A DNA stretch of 64,000 nucleotides from Excoecaria cochinchinensis. Taxonomy: Eukaryota > Streptophyta > Magnoliopsida > Malpighiales > Euphorbiaceae. The position numbers were made by a program, and so were the translations under genes. The notes beneath the pieces were generated by a model. That model searched no databases and was not told the origin of the DNA. It was given only the letters and a program-made list of their open reading frames with translations. The DNA lies in contig CANTUQ010000119.1 of assembly GCA_947683425.1 (NCBI GenBank), positions 2,789,001 through 2,853,000 on the forward strand, given 5' to 3'. Positions 12,615 through 23,642 of the stretch are shown piece by piece (positions within the stretch are counted from its first letter, which is position 1; every line of letters begins with the position of its first letter).

Positions 12615-13571
12615 TGGTTACGTATTATATAGATTTTCATCGAATTGGTTTGATTTAGGGTTATGTAAATTAGGGATTTTGTTGTTTAATTCATAATTAA
12701 CTGAAATTGAAGAATTATTGTGGGGATGTATTAATTACTGTTTTGGACGGTTCAAACAAAAAGAAAAAAAAAATTGAATGGTGATGTTCTCTTTTTCGTT
12801 CATGTTAATATTCATCTTTTTGAAATCTCAGATTTCAAAAAAAAATTCATCAATCAACAAATTAAAAACATGTTAGTGATTATGATCAATCAATAAATTA
12901 GATTGATTTTAATGCTCATCAACTATCTAATTACGAATTTAAACTATCCATTTTGGTATTGCTTATTGATATATCTTTATGTATGTAAGTATACAAAAGT
13001 AATTTTGATTGGAATTATGTATACCATATATAAACTATATCTTGTCATACTAAATTTAAGTTGAGAATTACAACAATTCAACTTGGTAGGTACCAATATA
13101 TACATATAATGGTATACCAAAATGCATTGTTGTAATTATTAATTTGAATTCGGTATACTATATGATATGTTTAATTTTAGTTTTAAAATTACTTGTTCGC
13201 AATTCGGTATATCCATGTAAATAAAGATACATCAACCTGATAAATTTAATTTTTTTTTCGCTCAATTTGTTTTGAACCAACTAGAAAAAAGAAAGAAAGA
13301 AAGAATTAGGTTAAAAAATTGAGAGATCAATTAGCTTTGAACTTGATTTTGCCAATGCTGAGCTCCTCTACATGGGGTACTTGATTGGCTAATGTTGAAT
13401 TGGTCTCTGAAAAAAAAAAAAAGATCCATGCATGTGAAAGCTGTTAATCGGATGAATGTTCCATGCATTTCTTTTAGTGTCTTTCAAGATATTCTAGAAT
13501 AACTTATAGTGGACATGTTTTACCTGTAGCCCAAAATTGTATTTATTTTATGAGATAATCATATATCTGCC

Positions 13572-13802
13572 TCACTCTCATGGGAAAGTCCATTTACTAA
13601 TGCACTTATGGATTTGTTTGTTGATGGTAGAACTGATTTGGGAAGTCAAAAAAGTAGACTTCCTGTTGCACTTGCTTAACCTATTGGCTCTTATGGACTA
13701 AAATCTGCAATTGATATTCACAAGTCATTATTAATTACTTTTTATGCTCAGGAAGCTGAAGAATATATTGAGTTTGTGATTATAGCATTGCAATATTTTT
13801 AA
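13572..13802 (+). pseudogene. Captured gene fragment of unknown identity in CACTA element
   Basis: A 77-codon stretch in one frame has a single TAA at 13677-13679 and ends at TAA 13800-13802. The product has ordinary globular composition, with ESPFTNALMDLFVDGRTDLG before the internal stop and IGSYGLKSAIDIHKSLLI then AQEAEEYIEFVIIAL after it. That is unlike the low-complexity AT-rich DNA around it and suggests a captured host exon. I do not recognise the protein. Confidence 0.4.
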
Positions 13803-14410
13803 ATTCTGCTCTTGGAGATCTATTAGCATATATTTTAGAAAATTCTTGAAGTTGTTTGCCATAAATTTGAAGAGATATTATATTAGTTTTCATGATGCCG
13901 CAAAATAAAGTGATAATGCAGTAGTTTTCGAGATACCGTTTGGTGCTTTTATATTAATTTTTTGGGTTGAATGTTTGTAAGATTGGAACTTATATTAGTG
14001 TAATTCATATAACTTGAGAAAGTTGCAATTATATTTTGTGTTTTTATTTTCATATGATATGTGGATCTTATTTATTGAATGGATTAGTGAGTGGATTGTT
14101 CACTATATCGAATTAGCCACTGATCTCAATCTGCTTTCCTCATATCAAATTAGCCACTGATGTTTCTAAAATTTGATACCAACCTGTCTTTGCATAGTTA
14201 ATTATTGTCACATTTTGCACTCCAACTTCCTTAAGTTATTTCTATTCGAGAAATCTGGGTTCGGGTATTGACACAATGACCAAAAATTAGCTTGATATCA
14301 AAGGTTATTAAGCAATCAATTTATTTACCATTGAGTCTTGTTTTTCATTTCATAAGGCATTGAACTGCTGATTTTCTTTTCCTTTTTTTTTTCTTGTTTT
14401 TGGTGGGCAG

Positions 14411-14492
14411 ATTCTAATCTTCTCATAGACAATGAAAGGTAATTTAAAGCTTGCAGATTTTGGGCTTGCAATCATTCTCAAATGAGCACAAT
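14411..14492 (+). pseudogene. Captured exon fragment of a CDKC-type cyclin-dependent kinase
   Basis: After an acceptor-like TTTTGGTGGGCAG, the sequence encodes SNLLIDNE, then (after a 1-nt insertion) NLKLADFGLA, then (after another 1-nt loss) SFSNEHN. This order is the catalytic-loop end and DFG activation-segment start of plant CDKC kinases, with the DFG triplet intact. Only about 27 residues are present and two frameshifts break it, so no kinase can be made. It lies inside the CACTA element, so it is best explained as gene capture (transduplication). A different plant CDK with the same segment cannot be excluded. Confidence 0.75.
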
Positions 14493-15541
14493 TGAAATCA
14501 GTCCGGGACAAATAAAGCACGAAATCATAGGCAATATCTAATGTAATTTATGTATATTTATTTTTAATGTAATTTTGCTTAGTATTTATTAGGAACATAA
14601 TATAAAAATTCATGTATGTTATTTTTTTTATTTTATTTAAATGGTTTTATTTTGTTTAATATAAGTTTGATTTTCGATCTGTTCGGTTACGTTTAAAATC
14701 GAACCGAATTGACTATTTGTACACATTTAATTGTATAATTTAATATATTTTTATAATATTATATTTTTAAATTAATAGTATTGTTAATAATATTGCATAA
14801 TTATTATTTATATAAATTATATTTTTGATGTAATAATAATAATAATAATAATAATAAATTAAATGAAAATTAATAATAAAAAATTAATAATTTTGCGACG
14901 GAATAGCGACGGAATATTTTGTCGCTAATATTTCTCCAATATTTCCATCGACTAATTTAGGCGTTATTTAGCGACGGTATTTTTATTTTTAGCGACGGAG
15001 TTTTCTGTCGCTAAATTTAGCGACTGTTTCACTTTTGGTCACTAAATTTTTGCGATGGCTCTATTTGCGACATTCCGTCGTTCCGTCGCTAAAAGTAATT
15101 AGCGACTAAAATATTGACATTAGCGACGGAATTTGCCGTCGCTAATTGCCCTTTTTTTTGTAGTGATATATGTATTGATTACAAAATAGAAGCAGTGATA
15201 TGTTATCGCTTAATGTGATTGATGTGTACTAAATCTAGAGATTCAGTGCACATTTCGATGAACGTATTTGTTAAAAGCATGTTGATATATTAAATGTACA
15301 TGTAATTAAATGTATGTGAGATGTAAGGATAAGCTGTCAAGTAATGCATATGGTATTTGTTAGAGCTAGAAGTAATGAGCATGAAAGATTTATGTTATCG
15401 ATTTAGTATGTTAATTGAATGTTCGTTTTGAGCAATTGCTATAGAATGTTATATTGTTATATGCATGATTATAGTGGTTATGCCTAATACCGTAAGATGT
15501 TTGCGACTTCGCTAGAAGTCTATTTGCTTTATCTATCCCCA

Positions 15542-15582
15542 CTAAACGTTATCGTTTAGGACGGGTGTTTTCCCGTGTAAGT
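15542..15582 (+). other. Two-hairpin motif, 3' LTR copy with paired changes
   Basis: TAAACG/CGTTTA replaces the TAAGCG/CGCTTA stem of the 5' LTR copy at 7544-7559, so both arms changed and pairing is kept. The second stem, GGACGGG/CCCGTG, is partly preserved. Confidence 0.55.
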
Positions 15583-15919
15583 ATGCAGGTTCAATTTTTA
15601 AAGTGTTCATCTATTGGCCACTAGGAGCTTTTGTGGAGTTCATTTTGATTTTGATAGAGTTTCTTTTTGTAATGGATAACGTTGTAATTTTTGTAAAGAG
15701 AATTTTTGTATAAGAAGTGTAAATATTTTATGGATAAATATTCTTATATTATAAGAATAATGACATTTTGTTATTTGAATATTTTAAGTTGTTTTTAAAG
15801 ATTTTTGTATATTCCGCTCATAAGTATATTGTGTTAATGTTTAATGTATTTGATGCATATGTGTGTGCGTGTGTGGCACTCCGATATCCTCCAAAAGGGT
15901 ATTGGGGCGCCACATTAAG

Positions 15920-17092
15920 GGAAAGAAGAGATAAGAGGTCGGCCATTATGGCTGTGCAATTCTCAGCCAAATCCTTTCATTCTCTTCTTATTTTCCATTG
16001 TTAAGTTGAAGTGTCAAGAAGTAAGTGAAATCGAGTTGAGTTTTGCTGCATCTAAGGTAAGTTTTTGTGCAATTTGCATCCCTTTTCTTCTCTATTTCTT
16101 GAGCTGAAATTTTGAGTTTGAGATGATATTTACATGAGTTTTGGGTGATAGTTTAGAAGGTGATTTGAGCCATATATGAAGGGAAAGGAGTAGTTGGGTG
16201 CAAAGAAAGCTTAAAAAGGGAAAGTGGTGCTAAAAAGAGGTTTGAAAACTTATGATCTTATGCATGTGTTAATTTGGGTCTTGATTCATAAAATGGGTTA
16301 AATTGGATATCTGTGAGTTGATATGATAAGGGTTCGTTGCAATTTTGCTTGCGAATTGATTATTTGTGCTTGAGATGAGTGTAGGTGGAAAAACTGCTTT
16401 AAGTCTCACTTGACTTTGCTTTGGTTTTTAGGCCATAATTTGAGTTATATACCCTTTAATGATGCCATTCTAATGGAATTTGAACCGTGACTTACATAGC
16501 TATAAATATCATAGAAATGACCATGAGCAAATTTTGGCTCTAAGTGCCTCAAAATGGGTCAAAACATAAGTGTTCCTACTTTTGTTGGGTCAAGAAAGTA
16601 GTGTGTGCTTATAAAACCATAACTCCAAGGATTTAACTCCAAATGGTCTGAAATGTTACTAGTAGGAAGATAAGACATAGAGGAACAAAAGTTTAGAAGA
16701 CAATTTGGTCAAAAATGCCATTTTCTGACTCAAAATAGCAACCCAAATGGGAAGTTGGTTCTAACTCGGCACAAGGGTGATGACTCATGACAGAAAGCTT
16801 CTATCACAAGTCGGCACAACTATCATGACTCATGACAGTCCCAGACTTGTCCCCTTTTGTCCTTTATGCCTCATTCTTTATTCTAGAGCATCTAAATGCA
16901 CTTTTAAGCATGAATTAGGCTAAAGAGAATCTATATAGCACCAAAAGTGAGACATAAATAACTAAAAATGAGATGAAACAATTAAAAGTGATTATAACAT
17001 AATTACATTAGGATTTTAAAGGTGGAGATCACATGAAAATAAATATTTTGTGTGTGATTGAGATGACATGAAGATGATATATGAATAATATT
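15920..17092 (+). repeat. Gypsy LTR fragment B, second piece
   Basis: This continues fragment B after the gag-only element. It includes a cluster of short dyads around GACTCATGACAG at about 16770-16860. It ends abruptly at 17093 where a reverse-oriented LTR begins. No gene is seen. Similar order of sequence blocks to fragment A supports their common family. Confidence 0.5.
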
Positions 17093-19640
17093 TGTAACAC
17101 CCCTTACCCGTACGTAGTAGATTACACCATAAAAGGGTGAGTTACTATGACTGGTGAAGGATGCCACACAACTATACACAAGAGGAACAATAACAACTAA
17201 TAAAAAACCGAAATATATAACTTCTTTCAATAAAAAAACGTTTTCGTATACATTTCATATAAGATATTCTTCACATTAATCATATTTCATACAGATTATT
17301 TATTATAGAAACATATCCCAATTACATTACAAATAGCAATTACAAAATCTATTAAAAATACTCCTACAGACCCATTGGCCTTGATTGATACTGAATGTCC
17401 CTGACGACACATCTATCTTTGGTACCAGCACAGATAAGACACTCGTGCTAATCTAATAGCTTAGTGGGGAACACATATGATATGGATGACCACTCACAGT
17501 GATCATTAACAATACACACGAATGATAGCACAATACAAAGTCATATATAATTCATTAGATCTTGACAAATACATATCTTTGACATATACGTAAATCATAC
17601 AAATACAGTTACCCCGTTATTTGATTACACATATTGTTTTATTAAATTAATCACTTATAGTAATATGCTTAACCTTGAGTTAAGCTTCCGTATTTACTTA
17701 TCATGCCCACTTAGAAACGATATAAGAATGTTTATACATATTTGAGGCACATGAGCTTCTTGCCAAACATGCTCATATTAGTCATCATAAGCAAAAATCT
17801 TAAATTACCAAGTCTCTTATCATAATATGCATTCCAAGCTCACACATATATGCACCTTTATTACATACAAATGAATACATTCAAATAAGTCTCATATCGG
17901 TTATTTGATTATTACCAATACAGATATTAAACACTTTCAATAATTTCTTATAATAACTTCATATATGCAACTCTATTCATAATCCTTAAACATATAAACA
18001 GTATACAGTACATGGATACATATCTTCGAACAGTCAAAAGTCCTACACATTTACTCATTAGAATAAGCATTCTTAGTAATAGGCCCCGTAAAGTTACACA
18101 CATAAATACTTTCAATTATGCATTTATAATATATGTTACTCATTTAATATTCTTTTATTTACGTATTGCCTGCATGAACGAAGTAGTGGATAACGGGTTA
18201 AAATAGATAGGGTACCCCTACACAGAGGGATATAATCAAGGATCTAAAAACACATAGGGATCCACAGCCGGAATCCAAACGAAGGGGATCCACAACCGGA
18301 ATCCCAAACAAAGGGAGGATCTATAACTGGAATCCAAACAGATAAGCTGCAGCAATAAAGAATCCTATAGACATGCCTATCTATCCACGACTCGTCTAAC
18401 ACAAGCTAATACTCATAATTCAATTATTCACATTAAATATTAGTTGCATTAGTTATTTTATAAATTAATTCCATACGTATATAATTCATTTGATAGGCCA
18501 AATTAATCATTATTTAATTCATAGAACATAATTCATGGTGTTAATTAAATTGTAGATCAAAATGTACAAAAGAATAAGTAACTTAAATGAGAGACGGTCG
18601 TACAATTCTTATGATCATGTAATGATCATATATATATTTGTAATACATAGCATAAAATTCTCATATAATAATATTTTTCACATTCAACAATTAAATAAAA
18701 GATCCTTAATACTTTACATGGTACCACACAATATATTTACACACACATTCATTAACTTTCATGTAACAATATTGTATGAATACTATTATCCTTTCAATCT
18801 CATTTAATTTCTTATTAACACTACTAGCTTCACAAGCACATTTAACATTATCATATACATTAATAACACATCATTTAATACTAACATAACATCAATAATA
18901 GCATACACATGCTTAACATTTCACTAAGCACTTTCAACCAAGTTGCATTGCTCATGAACAATTAATATGACATGCCAAGTCATTTTTAACTTTATTTGAT
19001 CATCTTTGATTAATTATACAATTAAATACTTCACTAATTACTCGTGTTCATAACCTATTTACTAATGTTTCCAAAGGATAATCCCTCACATACTTATTTA
19101 TTAATCTAAACATGTGTCAGATAAGTTCTAAAAAGTTTCGGTGAAGTTCGAGTTCGATTCGGGATGAAAAATGGACCATATAGTCAAAAATAGGGGGTGA
19201 GGGACGGCCACACCTGAGGCACAGGCATCCCACACCTAAGGGATGGGCATCCCACACCTTAGGGGATGGGTGACCCTCACCAAATGACCCATGAGGGACG
19301 GGCTAACCCAAAACAGCTCTTGAACAAACTCTGTTTCACCAAAATAGATTGAAACCTCAAATTAATCCTCCAAATTCACATAGAAAACATCAATTTTAAT
19401 CAAACTGTTCTTTTGAACAATTAAACTTCAGGATATTAGCTTTCTATTGGCATATATTTCAAGTTATTTGGAGCTAAAACTAGGGAGATATGTCCAAATT
19501 TGTCTACACTGCTCTAAAGACCCACCAAGGGAATTTAGCTATTGGAAAGAGCAATTTTGAGGCCCTTAGAGTCCAAAATAAATTATAGCTATTTCTACAA
19601 AATTTTTAGCCAAGAAGTCCCGGTTCTAACCCAATTAGAA
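17093..19640 (-). repeat. Reverse-oriented Tekay-type gypsy LTR, truncated
   Basis: On the minus strand this LTR ends GGGGTGTTACA (TGTAACACCCC at 17093 on +). It shares landmarks with the LTR at 1-3189 when reversed: the segment around CTATCAATGACTCG/ATAGGCATGCC (here 18365-18405), repeats containing GGATCCACA (18250-18320) and a degraded two-hairpin motif at 17421-17468. Near its other end is a cluster of GGGATGGGCATCCC-type dyads (19190-19310). It runs into pararetroviral sequence at about 19640 without a clear LTR start. No partner LTR or internal region is visible. Confidence 0.6.
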
Positions 19641-21745
19641 TCATACAATTTTGAGTTCTAAATCGTTACCTATACCCAAAATAGTCACCAATGGTCATTA
19701 TGCCTCTTTGGACAGAACTACCATTATTAATCCAATTGAAGCCATTGCCTTTGTGGATATTGGAGCACAAACTACCATTGTTAATTCAAAAGTTTTACCT
19801 GCGAAAAATTGGAAATCTAATGAAGAATTCTTTAGGGCAGCTGATGGAAAAGTTTTTTCAACAAAGTTGAAGTGTATTTGCCCCATTAAAATCCAAATCT
19901 TTCCAGATTGTTATATCTGGATTTCAGTTCTTGGATCACACTTACCAGGAAGAGATGTAATTCTTGGCTTTGATGCTTTAAGTCAGATGGCTAAATTACA
20001 AACTTGTCCTCAAGGGTTGATGTTCAAAACTCAGTTCTTACCATATACAGACACCCCAACCTTATTTACCCATCAGCCTTCTCTTACCTTTACAGCCATC
20101 TAGAATGACCTCATAAATCTTTGTGCAGCAAATTCTCACACTGAATTTCATACAAAGTGCTCTTCACCCTTATTGAAAAACCCTGAATTTTTCATTCGTT
20201 TACCTTTTAAAAAAAGTGAAAACCTTAACTCCACTAAAACAACTCATCCTGGAATGTCACCCATAGATACCACCTTAACCATAACGGAATGTGCTCAATT
20301 ACTTTAACAAGGTATTATTGAAAAAACCACTTCAGATTGGGCATGTCAAGCCTTTTATGTGAACAAAAGATTAGAACAGATAAGAGGGAAAAAGAGACTT
20401 GTTATTGATTACCAGCCATTAAACCATTTCCTTAAAGATGATAAGTTTCCTTTACCCCAAATATCCTCATTGTTCACTTTTCTTTCAGAAGCAATTTTTT
20501 TTCAAAATTTGACCTAAAAGCAGGATTTTAGCAACTTGGAATTCATCCTGAAGACCGTCACAAAACAGCGTTTTACATTCCTATCCACCACTATCAGTGG
20601 ACAGTTATGCCCTTTGGTCTTAAAGTTGCCCCTTTCCTGTTTCAAAAGGCAATGACTCGTATATACGAGCCAATTCTACACTCAGCAATGGTGTACATTG
20701 ATGATATCCTTTTGTATTCTCTAACTAAAGAGAAACACCAGCAACTTCTTCGATAATTTCTAACTCTTACTCTACAATTTGGAGTAATGCTCTAGCTAAC
20801 TAAAATGCACATTAGGAAATCAAAAATTGAATTTCTTGGGATGCATTTTTTCCAAGAATCTTATCAACCTGGTGATCACCTTGGAGCAGAATTGCAGAAA
20901 TTTCCTGAAGAAATTTTTTCTCTAAAGCAAGTTTAACAATTTTTGGGAATTACAAATTATCTCAGAGACTTTATCTCAAATTTCACTCAGCTCGCTGATC
21001 CTCCATACCAGATGTTGAAAAAGAATCCTCTTGATTGGTCTAATGATCAAACAACAGCGGTAAAACTTTTAAAAGAAAAAGTTAAAAGTTTACCTCCTCT
21101 GCATATTCCTTCTATAGGAAAGCGAATCCTTCAGACAGATGCAAGTGATTGTTATTGGGGTGCTATCTTGCTAGAAGAAATCAATGGAAAAAAGAAAGTC
21201 CGTGCTTATGCTAGCATCAAATTTAAAGATAGTGAGATGCATTATCATTCAACATTCAAGGAGATCTTGGCAGTTAAGTATGGAATAAAGAAATTTGAAT
21301 TCCATCTTATTGGACACCGATTCACTATGATTATGGACTGTTCATCTTTCCCAAGAATGCTAGAGTTCAAAGGCAAAACTACTCCTCACTTTCAGCTCCT
21401 CCGATGGAAGGAATGGTTTAATAAATATGAATTTGATGTTCAGCATATTAAGGGAAAAGATAATCTTGTTCCTGATCTGTTAAGAAAAAGGAAGCCATAT
21501 CAACTAATAACAATTCCAGTCATTTGTATGTATCAACCAATTCCACCTCCGCCTCCACCTCTTGCCTTTTTGCAAGAAGATGCTCCTTCACAATCTTTTC
21601 CCAGCAAGGATAAAGGAATTTTCAAAAGCACAGTTAAGGAATTATCAATCAAGGTTAATTAGAAAATATGGGCCATTATATTAGGATTAATTGAGTTATC
21701 ACCCACAATATCATTTTGCAGCTCTTATGGGATTTCTTCAGGAGA
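19640..21745 (+). pseudogene. Endogenous pararetrovirus copy 1, plus-strand segment (protease-RT-RNaseH)
   Basis: This is a fragment of a Caulimoviridae polyprotein gene. In order it has an aspartic-protease region with AFVDIGAQTTI (19651-20103, catalytic triplet altered), a reverse transcriptase (about 20160-20900) with RLVIDYQPLN, VMPFGLK and an intact MVYIDDILL active site, and an RNase H (20943-21480) with ILQTDASDCYWGA. It then gives a proline-rich tail and the start of the following ORF. Stops at about 20101, 20307, 20529, 20752 and 20933, and a frameshift at a T-run near 20500, break it. At about 21745 it meets the oppositely oriented segment. In a virus these parts mature the polyprotein and copy the genome from RNA. 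Genus-level placement as florendovirus-like is an inference. Confidence 0.8.
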
Positions 21746-22194
21746 GAGAGAAGGTTTGGATGGTTTATAAAGTGATGGGGGATTTTGAAAAGATTTCCAA
21801 CCAGATGGGATGGAATATAATACCAGATAATCATATTTTTCAGAGGGTTGTCCTAATGGACCAACAGTATCATCATCGTCATCATATCTTTTCTTAAAAC
21901 TTTTTTCTGAATTTTGTCCCTTCTTAGACTTTTTTTTCTGCCACATAATCATCATCCCTGCAACAATCATCACAATAACAAGCATCAAAATAACAGTGTC
22001 CGTCTCGTCTGAAAGCATGAATTGGTTGACCTAGATTATCAAAAGCTTCAACTGGGATATTTTTTTCTAACTTGATTGAATAAACCATAAATTGTGTAGA
22101 AAATAAAGGAACTGGGGGTTTTGTCTCTGCTTTTTTTAAAAAAAATTGTTTCTACAGTACCATCTGCTTTTTTGACAAAAATTGGTTGAAAAGA

Positions 22195-23070
22195 CTAGAC
22201 AGGCTGCTTTGAATTCCTCAAAGACTCATAATTTGTAATCCATCTATCTGGAAAGTATTTGAGCAGTTCTTCTTTAGAGATCTGTCGAGGAATATGCATA
22301 CAATGTTGAGTGTTGATTGAGTATGCTCTAATCAAAAGAGCATCATTACTTTCTCCTGGTAAGGTAATATTGAGAGCATGATTTTGAATCCTGTACGCCA
22401 TCTGATAGTGCAAAGTTGCCACTATCGATTCTGCCACTTGATCTGCACCAATAATTTGAATCTGAGCTTTTAAGGCAGTTTGAACATTAACATCTCTGAG
22501 AGACAGGTTATAATTAGGATAAAGTGTAAAAAAGATAGATCCTGCATTAAGAGATGTCTCCACTGTACCAGTAACTGCATATTGGTATTCAAGAAATCGA
22601 GAATCTAGCAAAGCGATTCTGGCATAAACTGGAAGTCCTTGCCTACCATGATAGGTAAGGCCAATCCTGATTGCACCATAATGGATATGTGAATATCCTT
22701 GTCTTTTAGCTTTTTTAATCACTTCATAAGGCGGCTCCAAAGTAACAAACTGTTCTATCTTATCCACCGAAATGATGTGTTGACTGAAACTAGAACATTG
22801 AACATGTTCTTTGATGACTTTTTCTGGTTTTTTGATTAATGGGTTGATCTTTGTTATCCACTTAGAAGGGGATTTGGTAAAAGCATCATAAGGGTTTAGG
22901 AGAGGAGCAGTGGTTTCTCTTATTTTTTCAGTGACAGGTAAATATGAGATTTCATAAAGTGAATGGGTTCTTTCAATGGTGGCGGGGGAGAGAGTAATAG
23001 TCTGGGGTGTAGAAGGAGTATATTTGTAGTCACAAACAGTAGAAAGCTTTGATGATAAAGGGTTTTCCAT
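22195..23070 (-). CDS. Pararetroviral movement protein region, open for 291 codons
   Basis: The ATG at 23070 lies 60 bp after the primer site, and the frame stays open to a TAG at 22192-22194. The central part has HYGAIRIGLTYHGRQGLPV, LDSRFLEYQYAVTGT and a following SLNAGSIFFTLYP block, matching the conserved 30K-type movement-protein core of Caulimoviridae (compare 57396-57124 in copy 2). In the virus this protein would tubulate plasmodesmata for cell-to-cell spread. In this family layout it would be the N-terminal domain of a longer polyprotein, so the stop at 22192 probably marks decay rather than a natural end. It is a relic; no activity is claimed. Confidence 0.75.
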   Translation of the reverse strand: MENPLSSKLSTVCDYKYTPSTPQTITLSPATIERTHSLYEISYLPVTEKIRETTAPLLNPYDAFTKSPSKWITKINPLIKKPEKVIKEHVQCSSFSQHIISVDKIEQFVTLEPPYEVIKKAKRQGYSHIHYGAIRIGLTYHGRQGLPVYARIALLDSRFLEYQYAVTGTVETSLNAGSIFFTLYPNYNLSLRDVNVQTALKAQIQIIGADQVAESIVATLHYQMAYRIQNHALNITLPGESNDALLIRAYSINTQHCMHIPRQISKEELLKYFPDRWITNYESLRNSKQPV

Positions 23071-23129
23071 AGAGAATAAGTTATGTTCCCATAAATAACT
23101 TGAGAAGATATTTCAAAGATTAAGATACA

Positions 23130-23144
23130 GTGGCTCTGATACCA
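23130..23144 (-). promoter_or_regulatory. Pararetroviral primer site, copy 1
   Basis: On the minus strand TGGTATCAGAGCCAC is a perfect match to the initiator tRNA-Met primer site used by Caulimoviridae. It lies between the leader and the movement-protein ATG. Confidence 0.8.
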
Positions 23145-23352
23145 ATTATGGACATGGAATAGCTTCGACTATGGGGAGAATAATATGCTCAACAGAGAGG
23201 GCTTCAACATTAGCCATGTAATAGGAGCTGTCATCTTTAGCCATAGAAGAAACTATAACATGCACAAAACAAGATCAAAACAAAGGTATTTTAAAATCTG
23301 AATATAATCTCAAGTTATTCTGTGGGAGACAGGAGGGTGTTTTAAACAAACA

Positions 23353-23430
23353 TTTATTTATTTATGAAACAAAGGCAGTGTCTATTTTCGGAGTCTGCCT
23401 TACAACTGAGAGGCTCGATTCCTTATATAG
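23353..23430 (-). promoter_or_regulatory. Pararetroviral TATA box and poly(A) signal, copy 1
   Basis: On the minus strand CTATATAAGG (23430-23421) is followed about 60 bases downstream by overlapping AATAAA units (about 23364-23353). This matches the pararetroviral transcript start and terminally redundant poly(A) site region. Confidence 0.6.
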
Positions 23431-23642
23431 GAGCAAAAGCAAAAACATAATTAAAGATTACAACTGGATAACAGTTGTCAAACCCTTTACAAAGTAAGTG
23501 AGAGACAAAGCAAAGTGGATTGCACACTACACAATAAAGTAGACACATAATTATTTAAGGTAAGTCTGCACGATTGATGTGACCGACAAGATAAAGTGGA
23601 ATCTTTAAAGATTATATCTTCTTATTGGTTCTTCGGAGTTAT

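Larger units (their letters stand above)
11071..15165 (+). mobile_element. CACTA (En/Spm-type) DNA transposon, non-autonomous, 4,095 bp
   Basis: The termini are CACTACAAAAAAAA at the left and TTTTTTTTGTAGTG at the right, perfect inverted repeats beginning CACTA. A 3-bp target duplication ATA flanks it (11068-11070 and 15166-15168), and the empty site is preserved in the 5' LTR near 7165. Both ends carry dense arrays of TAGCGAC/GTCGCTA units in both orientations (about 11088-11395 and 14894-15148), the expected subterminal transposase-binding arrays of this superfamily. No TNPD/TNPA-like transposase ORF is recognisable inside. The interior instead holds an LTR-like GC-rich segment and fragments of host genes. 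Orientation is given as read. Confidence 0.9.
5424..15914 (+). mobile_element. Non-autonomous gag-only Ty3/gypsy element (TR-GAG type)
   Basis: This is a complete LTR element bounded by a perfect 5-bp target duplication TTAAG (5419-5423 and 15915-15919). The 5' LTR is 5424-7916. The primer site follows at 7923. A single gag reading frame occupies about 8041-9182. A purine tract at 9312-9325 precedes the 3' LTR, which begins at 9326. Protease, RT, RNase H and integrase are absent; the internal region is only about 1.4 kb. The layout fits the plant TR-GAG class, which would depend on a related Tekay/Del element for mobilisation. The 3' LTR holds a later CACTA insertion. Gag carries stops and a frameshift, so the copy is inactive. 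Confidence 0.85.
9326..15914 (+). repeat. 3' LTR of gag-only element, split by CACTA insertion
   Basis: The LTR pieces are 9326-11070 and 15169-15914 (15166-15168 is the duplicated ATA). It aligns with the 5' LTR throughout, ending GGGGCGCCACA, but the two LTRs differ at many sites. They also differ by one copy of a short GTGGACA repeat and in the CpG-rich dyad cluster (10380-10580). Divergence and the nested CACTA indicate an old insertion. Confidence 0.85.
21746..23642 (-). pseudogene. Endogenous pararetrovirus copy 1, minus-strand segment (promoter, movement protein, capsid start)
   Basis: Reading leftward from the Tat element there is a non-coding leader and promoter, a primer site, a movement-protein region and the start of the coat-protein region, which ends at about 21746 in a head-to-head junction. 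The coat-protein piece (22018-21746) shares an acidic Asp-rich stretch followed by G-P-L-G-Q-x-S-x-K-Y-D-Y with copy 2. The segment continues to the right of the Tat element at 40875. Confidence 0.8.
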
